Source of the DNA: Flavobacterium phycosphaerae
GTDB taxonomy: Bacteria > Bacteroidota > Bacteroidia > Flavobacteriales > Flavobacteriaceae
Assembly: GCF_010119235.1 (NCBI RefSeq)
Contig: NZ_JAAATZ010000001.1
Location: forward strand, 1,704,501-1,768,500
Length of the DNA stretch: 64,000 nucleotides
Direction of reading: 5' to 3'
Under the pieces are notes generated by a model. The model saw nothing but the letters and a program-made list of their open reading frames with translations. It was not told the DNA's origin and searched no databases. The position numbers were made by a program, and so were the translations under genes. This document shows, piece after piece, positions 52,937-59,209 of this stretch. Position 1 is the first letter of the stretch, and each line of letters starts with the position of its first letter.

Positions 52937-54112
52937 ATGAACTACATATTATTTGACGGTACGGTTCGCAATGCCTTACTTCCGTTTACTTTTACAAGGC
53001 CGGTGGCCGATATACGTGTCGGAATTTTGACTATTCGCGAAAAATGGGAAAAGTATTTGGGATATACCACAACAACATTAACAGAAGAATACCTTTCCGA
53101 AAAATTTCCCATGGTAGAAATGGAAGACAATGTGATGATTAATGCTTCGTTTTTGCCCAATGATATTTTAGTCGAAATGGTAAAAAGCTTGGAAAAAAAC
53201 CAAGCTATTTTTCAAAGTGATGAAGTTATTGCTTTTTATACCAATGACACTCAGGAAGAAGTGGATTTCGATAGTTATGATATAATTGAATTTAGTGAAG
53301 ACTGTCTAACAATTCAAAACACTTGGGACATTTTTGCTAAAAATGATGCAGCTCTTCGCGAAGATTTCGAACTAATCACTGAAGGCAGACATTCGCAACC
53401 AATTCCCAAAAGTGTTAATGTCATTGCGCCTGAAAACATTTTTATCGAAGAAGGCGCCAAGTTGGAATTCGTCACTTTAAACGCTTCTAACGGGCCAATC
53501 TATATCGGGAAAAATGCCGAAATTATGGAAGGTTCTGTCATTCGCGGGCCCTTTGCTTTATGTGAATCGGGGAGAGTGAAATTGGCGACTAAAGTTTATG
53601 GAGCTACCACTGTCGGACCTCACTCTGTTATTGGCGGAGAGGTGAGTAACTCTGTTTTGATGGGGTATTCCAATAAAGGACATGACGGTTTTTTGGGTAA
53701 TTCTGTTTTGGGTGAATGGTGTAATATTGGTGCCGATAGTAATAATTCCAATTTAAAAAACAATTATGAAGAAGTGCGTTTGTGGAGCTATGAAACAGAA
53801 GGTTTTGCCAAAACCGGTTTGCAATTCTGCGGACTGATGATGGGCGATCACAGTAAATGTGGTATCAACACCATGTTCAACACGGGAACGGTAGTAGGAG
53901 TAAGCGCCAATATTTTCGGAGCCGGATTTCCACGCAATTTTGTACCGAGTTTCTCTTGGGGTGGAGCTTCAGGTTTCACAACTTATTTAACTTCTAAAGC
54001 ATTTCAAACCGCCAAAATTGTGATGGCAAGACGTCAGGTGGAATTTTCAGAGCAAGACGCCAAAATCTTGGAACACGTTTTCGAAATTACCAAGAAGTAT
54101 AGAAAAGAATAA
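52937..54112 (+). CDS. GlmU-like putative sugar nucleotidyltransferase with left-handed beta helix
   Basis: The 391-residue protein begins YILFDGTVRNALLPFTFTRPVADIRVGILTIREKW, the divergent nucleotidyltransferase-like start typical of the Bacteroidota GlmU-like family. It lacks the canonical LAAGxGTRM loop, so nucleotide transfer is uncertain. From about residue 165 come hexapeptide repeats (NVIAPENIFIEEGAKLEFVTLNA, GPIYIGKNAEIMEGSVIRGPFALCESG) that build a left-handed beta helix, with VGPHSVIGGEVSNSVLMGYSNKGHDGFLG later. Acyl- or acetyl-transfer to a sugar nucleotide is plausible. It lies between rpmE2 and mtaB, each separated by terminator-like hairpins. Confidence 0.85.
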   Translation: MNYILFDGTVRNALLPFTFTRPVADIRVGILTIREKWEKYLGYTTTTLTEEYLSEKFPMVEMEDNVMINASFLPNDILVEMVKSLEKNQAIFQSDEVIAFYTNDTQEEVDFDSYDIIEFSEDCLTIQNTWDIFAKNDAALREDFELITEGRHSQPIPKSVNVIAPENIFIEEGAKLEFVTLNASNGPIYIGKNAEIMEGSVIRGPFALCESGRVKLATKVYGATTVGPHSVIGGEVSNSVLMGYSNKGHDGFLGNSVLGEWCNIGADSNNSNLKNNYEEVRLWSYETEGFAKTGLQFCGLMMGDHSKCGINTMFNTGTVVGVSANIFGAGFPRNFVPSFSWGGASGFTTYLTSKAFQTAKIVMARRQVEFSEQDAKILEHVFEITKKYRKE

Positions 54113-54119
54113 TTACATA

Positions 54120-54180
54120 GTTTACCGCAAATTCGCAGATTTTTTTAATTAATTGGAAATCTGCGAATCTGCGGTTTATT
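54120..54180. terminator. Long inverted repeat between the GlmU-like gene and mtaB
   Basis: Arms CCGCAAATTCGCAGATTT (54124-54141) and AAATCTGCGAATCTGCGG (54158-54175) pair at 17 of 18 positions around a 16-nt A/T loop. It can end transcription of the GlmU-like gene; its length exceeds a normal terminator and it may be a dispersed repeat. Confidence 0.65.
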
Positions 54181-54206
54181 ATTTTTAATATCACAAAATT
54201 TGTAGT

Positions 54207-54214
54207 TAAATTTG
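54207..54214 (+). promoter_or_regulatory. -7 element of mtaB
   Basis: TAAATTTG fits TAnnTTTG, 43 bp before the ATG at 54258; no TTG at the -33 distance. Confidence 0.5.
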
Positions 54215-54257
54215 CATCCTCAATTTTTGACAACGATTTCATTAATTGAGTTTATTT

Positions 54258-55586
54258 ATGGAAAACAGAAAAAAAGTAGCGTTCTACACGCTGGGATGTA
54301 AACTGAACTTTTCAGAAACATCTACCATCGCCCGAAATTTTCAGGACGAAGGATTTGACAGAGTCGATTTTGAAGAAGTCGCCGATATTTATGTCATCAA
54401 TACTTGCTCGGTAACTGATAATGCCGACAAACAATTCAAGCAAATAGTTAAAAAAGCCATGAAGAGTAACGATAAAGCATTCGTTGCTGCCGTGGGTTGC
54501 TATGCACAATTAAAACCGGAAGAGCTGGCTGCGGTTGACGGAGTTGATTTGGTTTTAGGAGCTACTGAAAAATTCAAAATCACCGATTATATTAATGATT
54601 TGTCCAAAAACGATATGGGCGAAGTGCATTCTTGTGAAATTGAAGAGGCTGATTTCTACGTGGGCAGTTATTCGATTGGCGACAGAACCCGAGCTTTTTT
54701 GAAAGTGCAAGATGGCTGCGATTATAAATGTACTTATTGTACTATTCCGTTAGCGCGTGGCATTTCCAGAAGTGATGCTTTAGAAAATGTATTGAAAAAT
54801 GCGTCTGATATTTCCAAACAAGGCATCAAGGAAATTGTGTTGACCGGTGTCAATATTGGTGATTATGGCAAAGGTGAATTCGGAAACAAAAAACACGAAC
54901 ACACTTTTCTGGATTTGGTCAAAGCTCTTGATGAAGTTGAAGGCATCGAAAGATTACGTATTTCATCCATCGAGCCCAATCTTTTAAAAAATGAAACCAT
55001 TGAATTTGTATCGCAAAGTAGAACATTTGTACCGCATTTTCATATTCCATTGCAAAGCGGAAGCAACGAAGTTTTAAAGAAAATGAAACGTCGTTATTTG
55101 CGTGAAGTCTATACCGACAGGGTTTCGACCATTCGTCAAGTTATGCCGCATGCATGTATTGGTGTGGATGTGATTGTTGGTTTTCCGGGAGAAACGGATG
55201 AGCATTTTTTAGAAACGTATAATTTCTTAAACGAATTGGATATTTCCTATTTGCATGTTTTTACCTATTCTGAAAGAGACAATACCGAAGCGGCTGAAAT
55301 GGCTGATGTCGTGCCAATGAATGTGCGGAATAAAAGAAGTAAAATGCTTCGTGGTTTATCGGTAAAAAAACGTCGTGCATTTTATGAAAGTCAAATCGGA
55401 ACCAACAGAACCGTGCTTTTTGAAGGAGAAAATAAAGAAGGCTATATTCACGGATTTACCGAAAACTACGTTAAAGTAAAAACACCTTGGAATCCGGAAT
55501 TGGTAAATACCTTGCATGATATTCACTTGACTAAAATTGATGAAGATGGGGCTGTTCGTATAGAGTTTTTGAACGTTGAAGCCTAA
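54258..55586 (+). CDS. mtaB: tRNA t6A37 methylthiotransferase MtaB
   Basis: MtaB converts t6A37 to ms2t6A37 in tRNAs reading ANN codons. The 442-residue protein has the UPF0004 domain (VAFYTLGCKLNFSETS ... YVINTCSVTDNADKQ; about 1-125, with the second FeS cluster cysteines), the radical-SAM motif CDYKCTYC near residue 157, and a C-terminal TRAM-like segment (ENYVKVKTPWN). The start is taken as the ATG at 54258; a TTG four codons earlier is open but unneeded. It overlaps the convergent small gene by 4 bp. MiaB would show different N-terminal and linker motifs. Confidence 0.93.
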   Translation: MENRKKVAFYTLGCKLNFSETSTIARNFQDEGFDRVDFEEVADIYVINTCSVTDNADKQFKQIVKKAMKSNDKAFVAAVGCYAQLKPEELAAVDGVDLVLGATEKFKITDYINDLSKNDMGEVHSCEIEEADFYVGSYSIGDRTRAFLKVQDGCDYKCTYCTIPLARGISRSDALENVLKNASDISKQGIKEIVLTGVNIGDYGKGEFGNKKHEHTFLDLVKALDEVEGIERLRISSIEPNLLKNETIEFVSQSRTFVPHFHIPLQSGSNEVLKKMKRRYLREVYTDRVSTIRQVMPHACIGVDVIVGFPGETDEHFLETYNFLNELDISYLHVFTYSERDNTEAAEMADVVPMNVRNKRSKMLRGLSVKKRRAFYESQIGTNRTVLFEGENKEGYIHGFTENYVKVKTPWNPELVNTLHDIHLTKIDEDGAVRIEFLNVEA

Positions 55587-55924
55587 TATTTGTAATGAAA
55601 TCGGATTTTGGTGATTCGGAATACGGTTGCACTATATTGTTCGATAAATTCAAATTGATTTCGTCCTAATTGTTTGAAATTAGCAATTCTGTCTGCTGAA
55701 ATTTCATAATACATATTGGAGCCTTCCATCATGAATTTTTCTCCGTTTTTCCGATAAGCAGAACGAATCAATTCAAATTCGGATAAATTCCATGTAGTCA
55801 GATTAGCATCAAGAGCTTCCATGTCAGTACACAACCCTTCGGTAATTTCGGTTTTGGAACCATAATATTTATCGATGTGTTCAAAAAAAGAAATAATGTC
55901 TTGGCGAAAGGCGTCTGTATTCAT
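55583..55924 (-). CDS. Hypothetical protein of 113 residues
   Basis: The start is taken at the ATG at 55924 (MNTDAFRQDIISFFEHIDKYYG). The frame is open upstream to 56053, but that would run through the terminator and into the next gene, so it is rejected. The product is a small soluble alpha/beta protein with FEHIDKYYGSKTEITEGLCTDMEALDANLTTWNLSEFELIRSAYRKNGEKFMMEG and an aromatic C-terminus; no motif recognised. It lies downstream of a GNAT-like gene and a terminator on the same strand, and its end overlaps mtaB by 4 bp. The gene is supported by coding-like composition and start context only. Confidence 0.65.
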   Translation of the reverse strand: MNTDAFRQDIISFFEHIDKYYGSKTEITEGLCTDMEALDANLTTWNLSEFELIRSAYRKNGEKFMMEGSNMYYEISADRIANFKQLGRNQFEFIEQYSATVFRITKIRFHYKY

Positions 55925-55936
55925 TTTATAAATATA

Positions 55937-55975
55937 GAAAAAAAAACGCCCTGATTGCTCGGGGCGATTTTTTAT
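55937..55975 (-). terminator. Terminator downstream of the GNAT-like gene
   Basis: CGCCC/GGGCG stem (55947-55951 with 55961-55966, with flexible ends) and a 9-nt loop; the minus-strand T run is long (complement of 55937-55946). Confidence 0.75.
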
Positions 55976-55988
55976 ACAGTAGGACTGC

Positions 55989-56300
55989 TTAGATTTTAAT
56001 TCCCGGAGGAAGTAAATCGCGGTAAGTCGTATTTTTTCTGAAGAAAAGCGCAATTTTTGGTAAAATAGGAACGACTTTCAACTTCCTTTCATACGCTATT
56101 TCCATAATGTTTTTTAACAAATCAGTGATAAATTCTTCATCTTCAAAACCATCGAAAGTGTTTATTCTTGTTAGGAATATTTTCTTTTCTTGAAATGAAT
56201 ATTCTACAGAAATCAATTTGCCATCTACTAAAGTTTCAAATTGGCGGGCAAAAGTATTGTCTTTGATTTCTATTTTTTCCGAAAAAACAGTTGTGTTCAT
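55989..56300 (-). CDS. GNAT-like acetyltransferase, short YjdJ-type (Acetyltransf_CG)
   Basis: The 103-residue product (ATG at 56300; a TTG two codons upstream is open but weaker) matches the small N-acetyltransferase-like family of YjdJ. It has a beta sheet start (FSEKIEIKDNTFARQFETLVDGKLISVEYSF), EEFITDLLKNIMEIAYERKLKVVPILPKIALFFRKN as the CoA-binding helix and strand, and a short basic end. The RxxGxG loop of full GNATs is not obvious, so acetyl-CoA binding is uncertain. A terminator follows its stop. Confidence 0.75.
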   Translation of the reverse strand: MNTTVFSEKIEIKDNTFARQFETLVDGKLISVEYSFQEKKIFLTRINTFDGFEDEEFITDLLKNIMEIAYERKLKVVPILPKIALFFRKNTTYRDLLPPGIKI

Positions 56301-56368
56301 AATCAAGTAAAATAAAAGGATTATTTTTATGCAAATTTACTAATAAATAACGAGCTTCCAGCTATATA

Positions 56369-57034
56369 ATGACTAAAATTCACGTTTATTTTATGCCCGG
56401 AATGGCGGCCAGTTCCACCATTTTTGAGCGAATACAATTGCCTACTGATACGTTTGAAATGCATTTGCTGGAATGGTTTCTTCCTGAGAACCACGAAACG
56501 TTAGAAGCGTATGCAGAGCGTATGGCTAAAAAAGTCAAACACGAGAATGCTATTTTAGTAGGAGTTTCTTTTGGTGGTATTTTAGTTCAGGAAATGAAAC
56601 CGTTTTTAAATCCCAAAAAAGTGATTATCATTTCCAGCGTGAAGTCAAATACAGAATTACCAAGACGGATGAAAGTCGCCAAAGCCACCAAAGCCTACAA
56701 ACTCATTCCGACAAGGTTGTTTGAAAACGTCGAAAAACTGGCCAAATTTGCTTTTGGAGATTATGCCAAACAACGATTCAAACTGTATGAAAAATTTCTG
56801 TCGGTTCGCGATAAAAATTATCTGGACTGGTCGATAGAAAATATCATTAACTGGAAACGAACAGCAATAGATGCTGACGTCATTCACATTCACGGTGATG
56901 CTGATGAAGTTTTTCCGATAAAACACATTAAAAACTGCATAATTGTCAAAGGTGGTACCCATATTATGATACTGACAAAATACCGCTGGTTGAATGATAA
57001 TTTACCTAAAATTATGTTAGAAGAAAAGGCGTAA
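56369..57034 (+). CDS. Alpha/beta hydrolase
   Basis: The 221-residue protein has an alpha/beta-hydrolase layout. The oxyanion region is YFMPGMAASSTIF, the nucleophile elbow is LVGVSFGGILVQEM (GxSxG, Ser near residue 68), the late acid is within IHIHGDADEVFPI near residue 173, and the catalytic His is in KGGTHIMIL near residue 195. No signal peptide, so cytoplasmic. The substrate, an ester or other acyl compound, is unknown. It stands alone on the plus strand between the GNAT-like gene and the lytic transglycosylase, about 88 bp upstream of the latter. Confidence 0.87.
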   Translation: MTKIHVYFMPGMAASSTIFERIQLPTDTFEMHLLEWFLPENHETLEAYAERMAKKVKHENAILVGVSFGGILVQEMKPFLNPKKVIIISSVKSNTELPRRMKVAKATKAYKLIPTRLFENVEKLAKFAFGDYAKQRFKLYEKFLSVRDKNYLDWSIENIINWKRTAIDADVIHIHGDADEVFPIKHIKNCIIVKGGTHIMILTKYRWLNDNLPKIMLEEKA

Positions 57035-57122
57035 CGACTCATTTTTTGTAGCTTTACAATATAAAGTTGTAGTTTTACAACGTTAAAATAAATGATTATG
57101 AAATCACTTTTGTGATTCCATA

Positions 57123-58046
57123 ATGACCACTAAAAAAACAAAATCTTTCATTATGAAAACGAATAAAGCCCTTTTATCAACCCTAGCCGTGGTACTGATT
57201 TCCGGAATGTTGGTTTTTGGCATAGCCGGAGATAACAAAGACAAACTCCTGCACGAAGGCACTGCAATGTATTTCCCGGAAGCTATTGATTTTGCTGGGG
57301 AGAACGCTCCGTTACAAATCATTGATGTGAAAGAAAGATTAGACAGAGAGTTGCTGATTAATGCTAATTTGGATGCTACTACCGCTTTGATTATTAAACG
57401 CGCCAATCGTGTTTTTCCTATTATTGAACCTATATTACAACAATACGGAGTGCCGGATGATTTTAAATATTTGGCCGTAATAGAAAGCGGTCTGGTTAAT
57501 GCATCTTCTCCTGCAGGAGCCAAAGGAGTTTGGCAGTTTATGCCCGATACCGCTAAAGAAAGAGGTATGGAAGTAAACGATATTGTAGACGAACGCTATC
57601 ATTTAGAGAAATCAACCGAAGCGGCTTGTAAATATTTCTTGGTCGCTAAGGAAAAATTTGGTTCCTGGACTATGGCAGCAGCATCGTATAATGGTGGCAT
57701 GAATGGTTTGAGTAAAAAAATAGAAGAGCAAAAAGTTACAAATTATTATGATTTGGGCTTAACAGAAGAAACCTCTCGCTATGTTTTCAGGATTCTGGCT
57801 CTTAAAGAAATCATGAAGCAACCTGCTAAATACGGTTTCAGTATCTATCCAACCGATTTGTATGCGCCCATTCCAACAAAAAAAGTGGAAGTTGACACCA
57901 CCATCAGCGATTTAACCGCCTTTGCTCAATCACAAGGTATTAACTATAAATTACTGAAAATTCACAATCCATGGTTGCGCGACAAAAAGTTGCTCAATCA
58001 AAGCAAGAAAAAATACGAAATCAAAATTCCGTTAGCAGGATATTAA
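57123..58046 (+). CDS. Lytic transglycosylase domain protein (MltD/Slt-like)
   Basis: The 307-residue protein has an N-terminal hydrophobic segment about residues 17-37 (ALLSTLAVVLISGMLVFGIAG), a signal or anchor. The SLT domain (about 105-235) contains VIESGLVNASSPAGAKGVWQFMPDTAKERGM with catalytic Glu in the I-E-S motif and the GxxGxWQF pattern, and later ASYNGGMNGL. The C-terminal ~60 residues show a weak LysM-like stretch (LTAFAQSQGINYKLLKIHNPWLRD) for glycan binding. It cleaves peptidoglycan strands to 1,6-anhydro ends. An ATG ten codons downstream (57153) would fit the signal peptide equally. A strong terminator follows. Confidence 0.88.
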   Translation: MTTKKTKSFIMKTNKALLSTLAVVLISGMLVFGIAGDNKDKLLHEGTAMYFPEAIDFAGENAPLQIIDVKERLDRELLINANLDATTALIIKRANRVFPIIEPILQQYGVPDDFKYLAVIESGLVNASSPAGAKGVWQFMPDTAKERGMEVNDIVDERYHLEKSTEAACKYFLVAKEKFGSWTMAAASYNGGMNGLSKKIEEQKVTNYYDLGLTEETSRYVFRILALKEIMKQPAKYGFSIYPTDLYAPIPTKKVEVDTTISDLTAFAQSQGINYKLLKIHNPWLRDKKLLNQSKKKYEIKIPLAGY

Positions 58047-58049
58047 AAT

Positions 58050-58081
58050 AAAAAAGCCCCAAGATGTTGGGGCTTTTTTTA
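58050..58081. terminator. Bidirectional terminator after the lytic transglycosylase
   Basis: AAAAAGCCCCAA/TTGGGGCTTTTT 12-bp stem with a GATG loop; both flanking genes converge here. Confidence 0.9.
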
Positions 58082-58096
58082 TGATTGCAAAAAAGA

Positions 58097-58612
58097 TTAG
58101 ATTTTCTTCATCTGCTCTTTCATCATCTTAATCTGATCATTCAACATGTTTTGTTTGTCCAGCTTTTTAGCTTCGTTCAACAAAGCAGTTGCTTCCATTT
58201 TACGTCTTCTTGACATGGCGATTCCGGCTAAGTTTAATTTGGCCACAGCTAAATCCATATCCATACTCAACCCTAATTCGATGGCTTTCTTGAAGAATTT
58301 CTCTGATTGGTGTAAATTGGTTTGAGATAACATTAAACCATGTAAATAGTTGTAGTAACCTTGTTGTTTTCTAACCAAAGCCGTTTCCGGATTTTTGATT
58401 TTATCTAACCACACTTTGGCTCCCGCGAAATCCTGTTTTCTCAATTTCAAGAAGGCCAAAAGAATAAATTCGTTTTTATAGTAAAGAAAAATAGGAATGG
58501 CAGTTAATAAAATAAGGAAAATCCCGTTTCCGATATTTCCTTCCGAAAATTGCCAAACGCTTGCTGCCACCATAAGAGCCGCTATAATTAATTTAATAAA
58601 TCTGTGAAACAT
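58097..58612 (-). CDS. Membrane-anchored TPR-like protein
   Basis: The start is the ATG at 58612 (MFHRFIKLII; eight upstream codons are open but lack support). The 171-residue protein has two membrane helices (about 6-24 and 29-45) and then a soluble helical region with TPR-like spacing (DFAGAKVWLDKIKNP, GLMLSQTNLHQSEKFFKKAIELGL, LAVAKLNLAGIAMSRRRKMEATALLNEAKKLD). TPR segments usually mediate protein contacts. A -7-like TACCTTTG lies on the minus strand at 58634-58641, 22 bp before the start. It is divergent from rpmH and shares that intergenic region. No specific function known. Confidence 0.82.
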   Translation of the reverse strand: MFHRFIKLIIAALMVAASVWQFSEGNIGNGIFLILLTAIPIFLYYKNEFILLAFLKLRKQDFAGAKVWLDKIKNPETALVRKQQGYYNYLHGLMLSQTNLHQSEKFFKKAIELGLSMDMDLAVAKLNLAGIAMSRRRKMEATALLNEAKKLDKQNMLNDQIKMMKEQMKKI

Positions 58613-58675
58613 AATTGTATATTTTAATGGTCGCAAAGGTAATAAAAGGAATTGAAAATATTTTTATAAAACTAC

Positions 58676-58705
58676 TTGCCAGAAAAAAAAAGGTTTGTAT
58701 ATTTG
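58676..58705 (+). promoter_or_regulatory. Promoter of rpmH (TTG-N19-TATATTTG)
   Basis: TTG at 58676-58678 and TATATTTG at 58698-58705 are 19 bp apart, an exact consensus match; the leader is about 57 nt. Confidence 0.85.
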
Positions 58706-58768
58706 CACTCGGTTTTAAAGGAGCCGTTTACCAAAGAAATTAATACACGATTTTAAAGATACAAAGCA

Positions 58769-58930
58769 ATGAGCAAAAGAACGTTTCAACCATCGAAAAG
58801 AAAAAGAAGAAATAAACACGGATTTATGGACAGAATGGCTTCTGCAAATGGAAGAAAAGTCCTTGCGCGTCGTAGAGCTAAAGGAAGACATAAATTGACC
58901 GTATCTTGCGAACCAAGACACAAAAAATAA
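58769..58930 (+). CDS. rpmH: 50S ribosomal protein L34
   Basis: The 53-residue product reads [24 protein letters not shown], then [20 protein letters not shown] and a short basic tail. L34 is a small, highly basic protein of the large subunit, and the KRTFQPS start with the HGF-x-x-RM motif is diagnostic. In many bacteria rpmH lies near oriC beside rnpA; rnpA is not next to it here. It has its own consensus promoter and a terminator. The tail (CEPRHKK) is slightly longer than the minimal family form. Confidence 0.97.
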   Translation: MSKRTFQPSKRKRRNKHGFMDRMASANGRKVLARRRAKGRHKLTVSCEPRHKK

Positions 58931-58953
58931 TGATTAGCAATTAATCAATATCA

Positions 58954-58986
58954 AGCCGTTACTTTTATTAGTAGCGGCTTTTTTTT
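58954..58986 (+). terminator. Terminator of rpmH
   Basis: AGCCG.TAC/GTA.CGGCT stem with an 8-nt loop, followed by eight Ts. Confidence 0.85.
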
Positions 58987-59017
58987 AAACCTGTTTATAA
59001 CTAATGATAATTTTTAG

Positions 59018-59129
59018 GAGCTATTTCCCGCTGTTCGTTGCAATCTTTTTACTTTTAAAAAGCAAAAAGGATTTGCTGCGCCAGTTCGTCCAGGGGCCTT
59101 GGGTCCACTGCTATCGGGGCTAGGGCCAA
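59018..59129 (+). other. Structured G/C-rich intergenic element upstream of carB
   Basis: This ~110-bp stretch is richer in G+C than its surroundings. It has bordering motifs GGAGCTATTTCCCGCTG (from 59018) and ATCGGGGCTAGGG (to about 59128), and an inner imperfect inverted repeat (GCAATCTTTTT against AAAAAGGATTTGC). It is not coding: frames through it show no conserved protein. From memory, similar border motifs recur between genes in Flavobacterium genomes, but I cannot verify that here. Confidence 0.45.
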
Positions 59130-59162
59130 GCATAAAATACAACACACAACAACACAACGTAC

Positions 59163-59182
59163 AGACAAGTCGCGACTTGTCT
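59163..59182. repeat. 20-bp perfect palindrome before carB
   Basis: AGACAAGTCGCGACTTGTCT reads the same on both strands with no loop, 28 bp upstream of the carB start. It could be a REP-like element or an operator; the immediate surround shows a weak outer GTA/TAC pairing. Confidence 0.75.
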
Positions 59183-59209
59183 CTAACAAGCAACAACAAA
59201 CTAACTACA

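Noticed and set aside
55925..56053. Upstream extension of the 113-residue hypothetical gene
   Set aside because: It crosses a terminator and the end of the preceding gene; the ATG at 55924 is better placed.
59099..59209. 37-codon N-terminal extension of CarB
   Set aside because: CarB proteins start at the MPKDxSIKSVLIIG motif; the extension runs through the palindrome and structured element.
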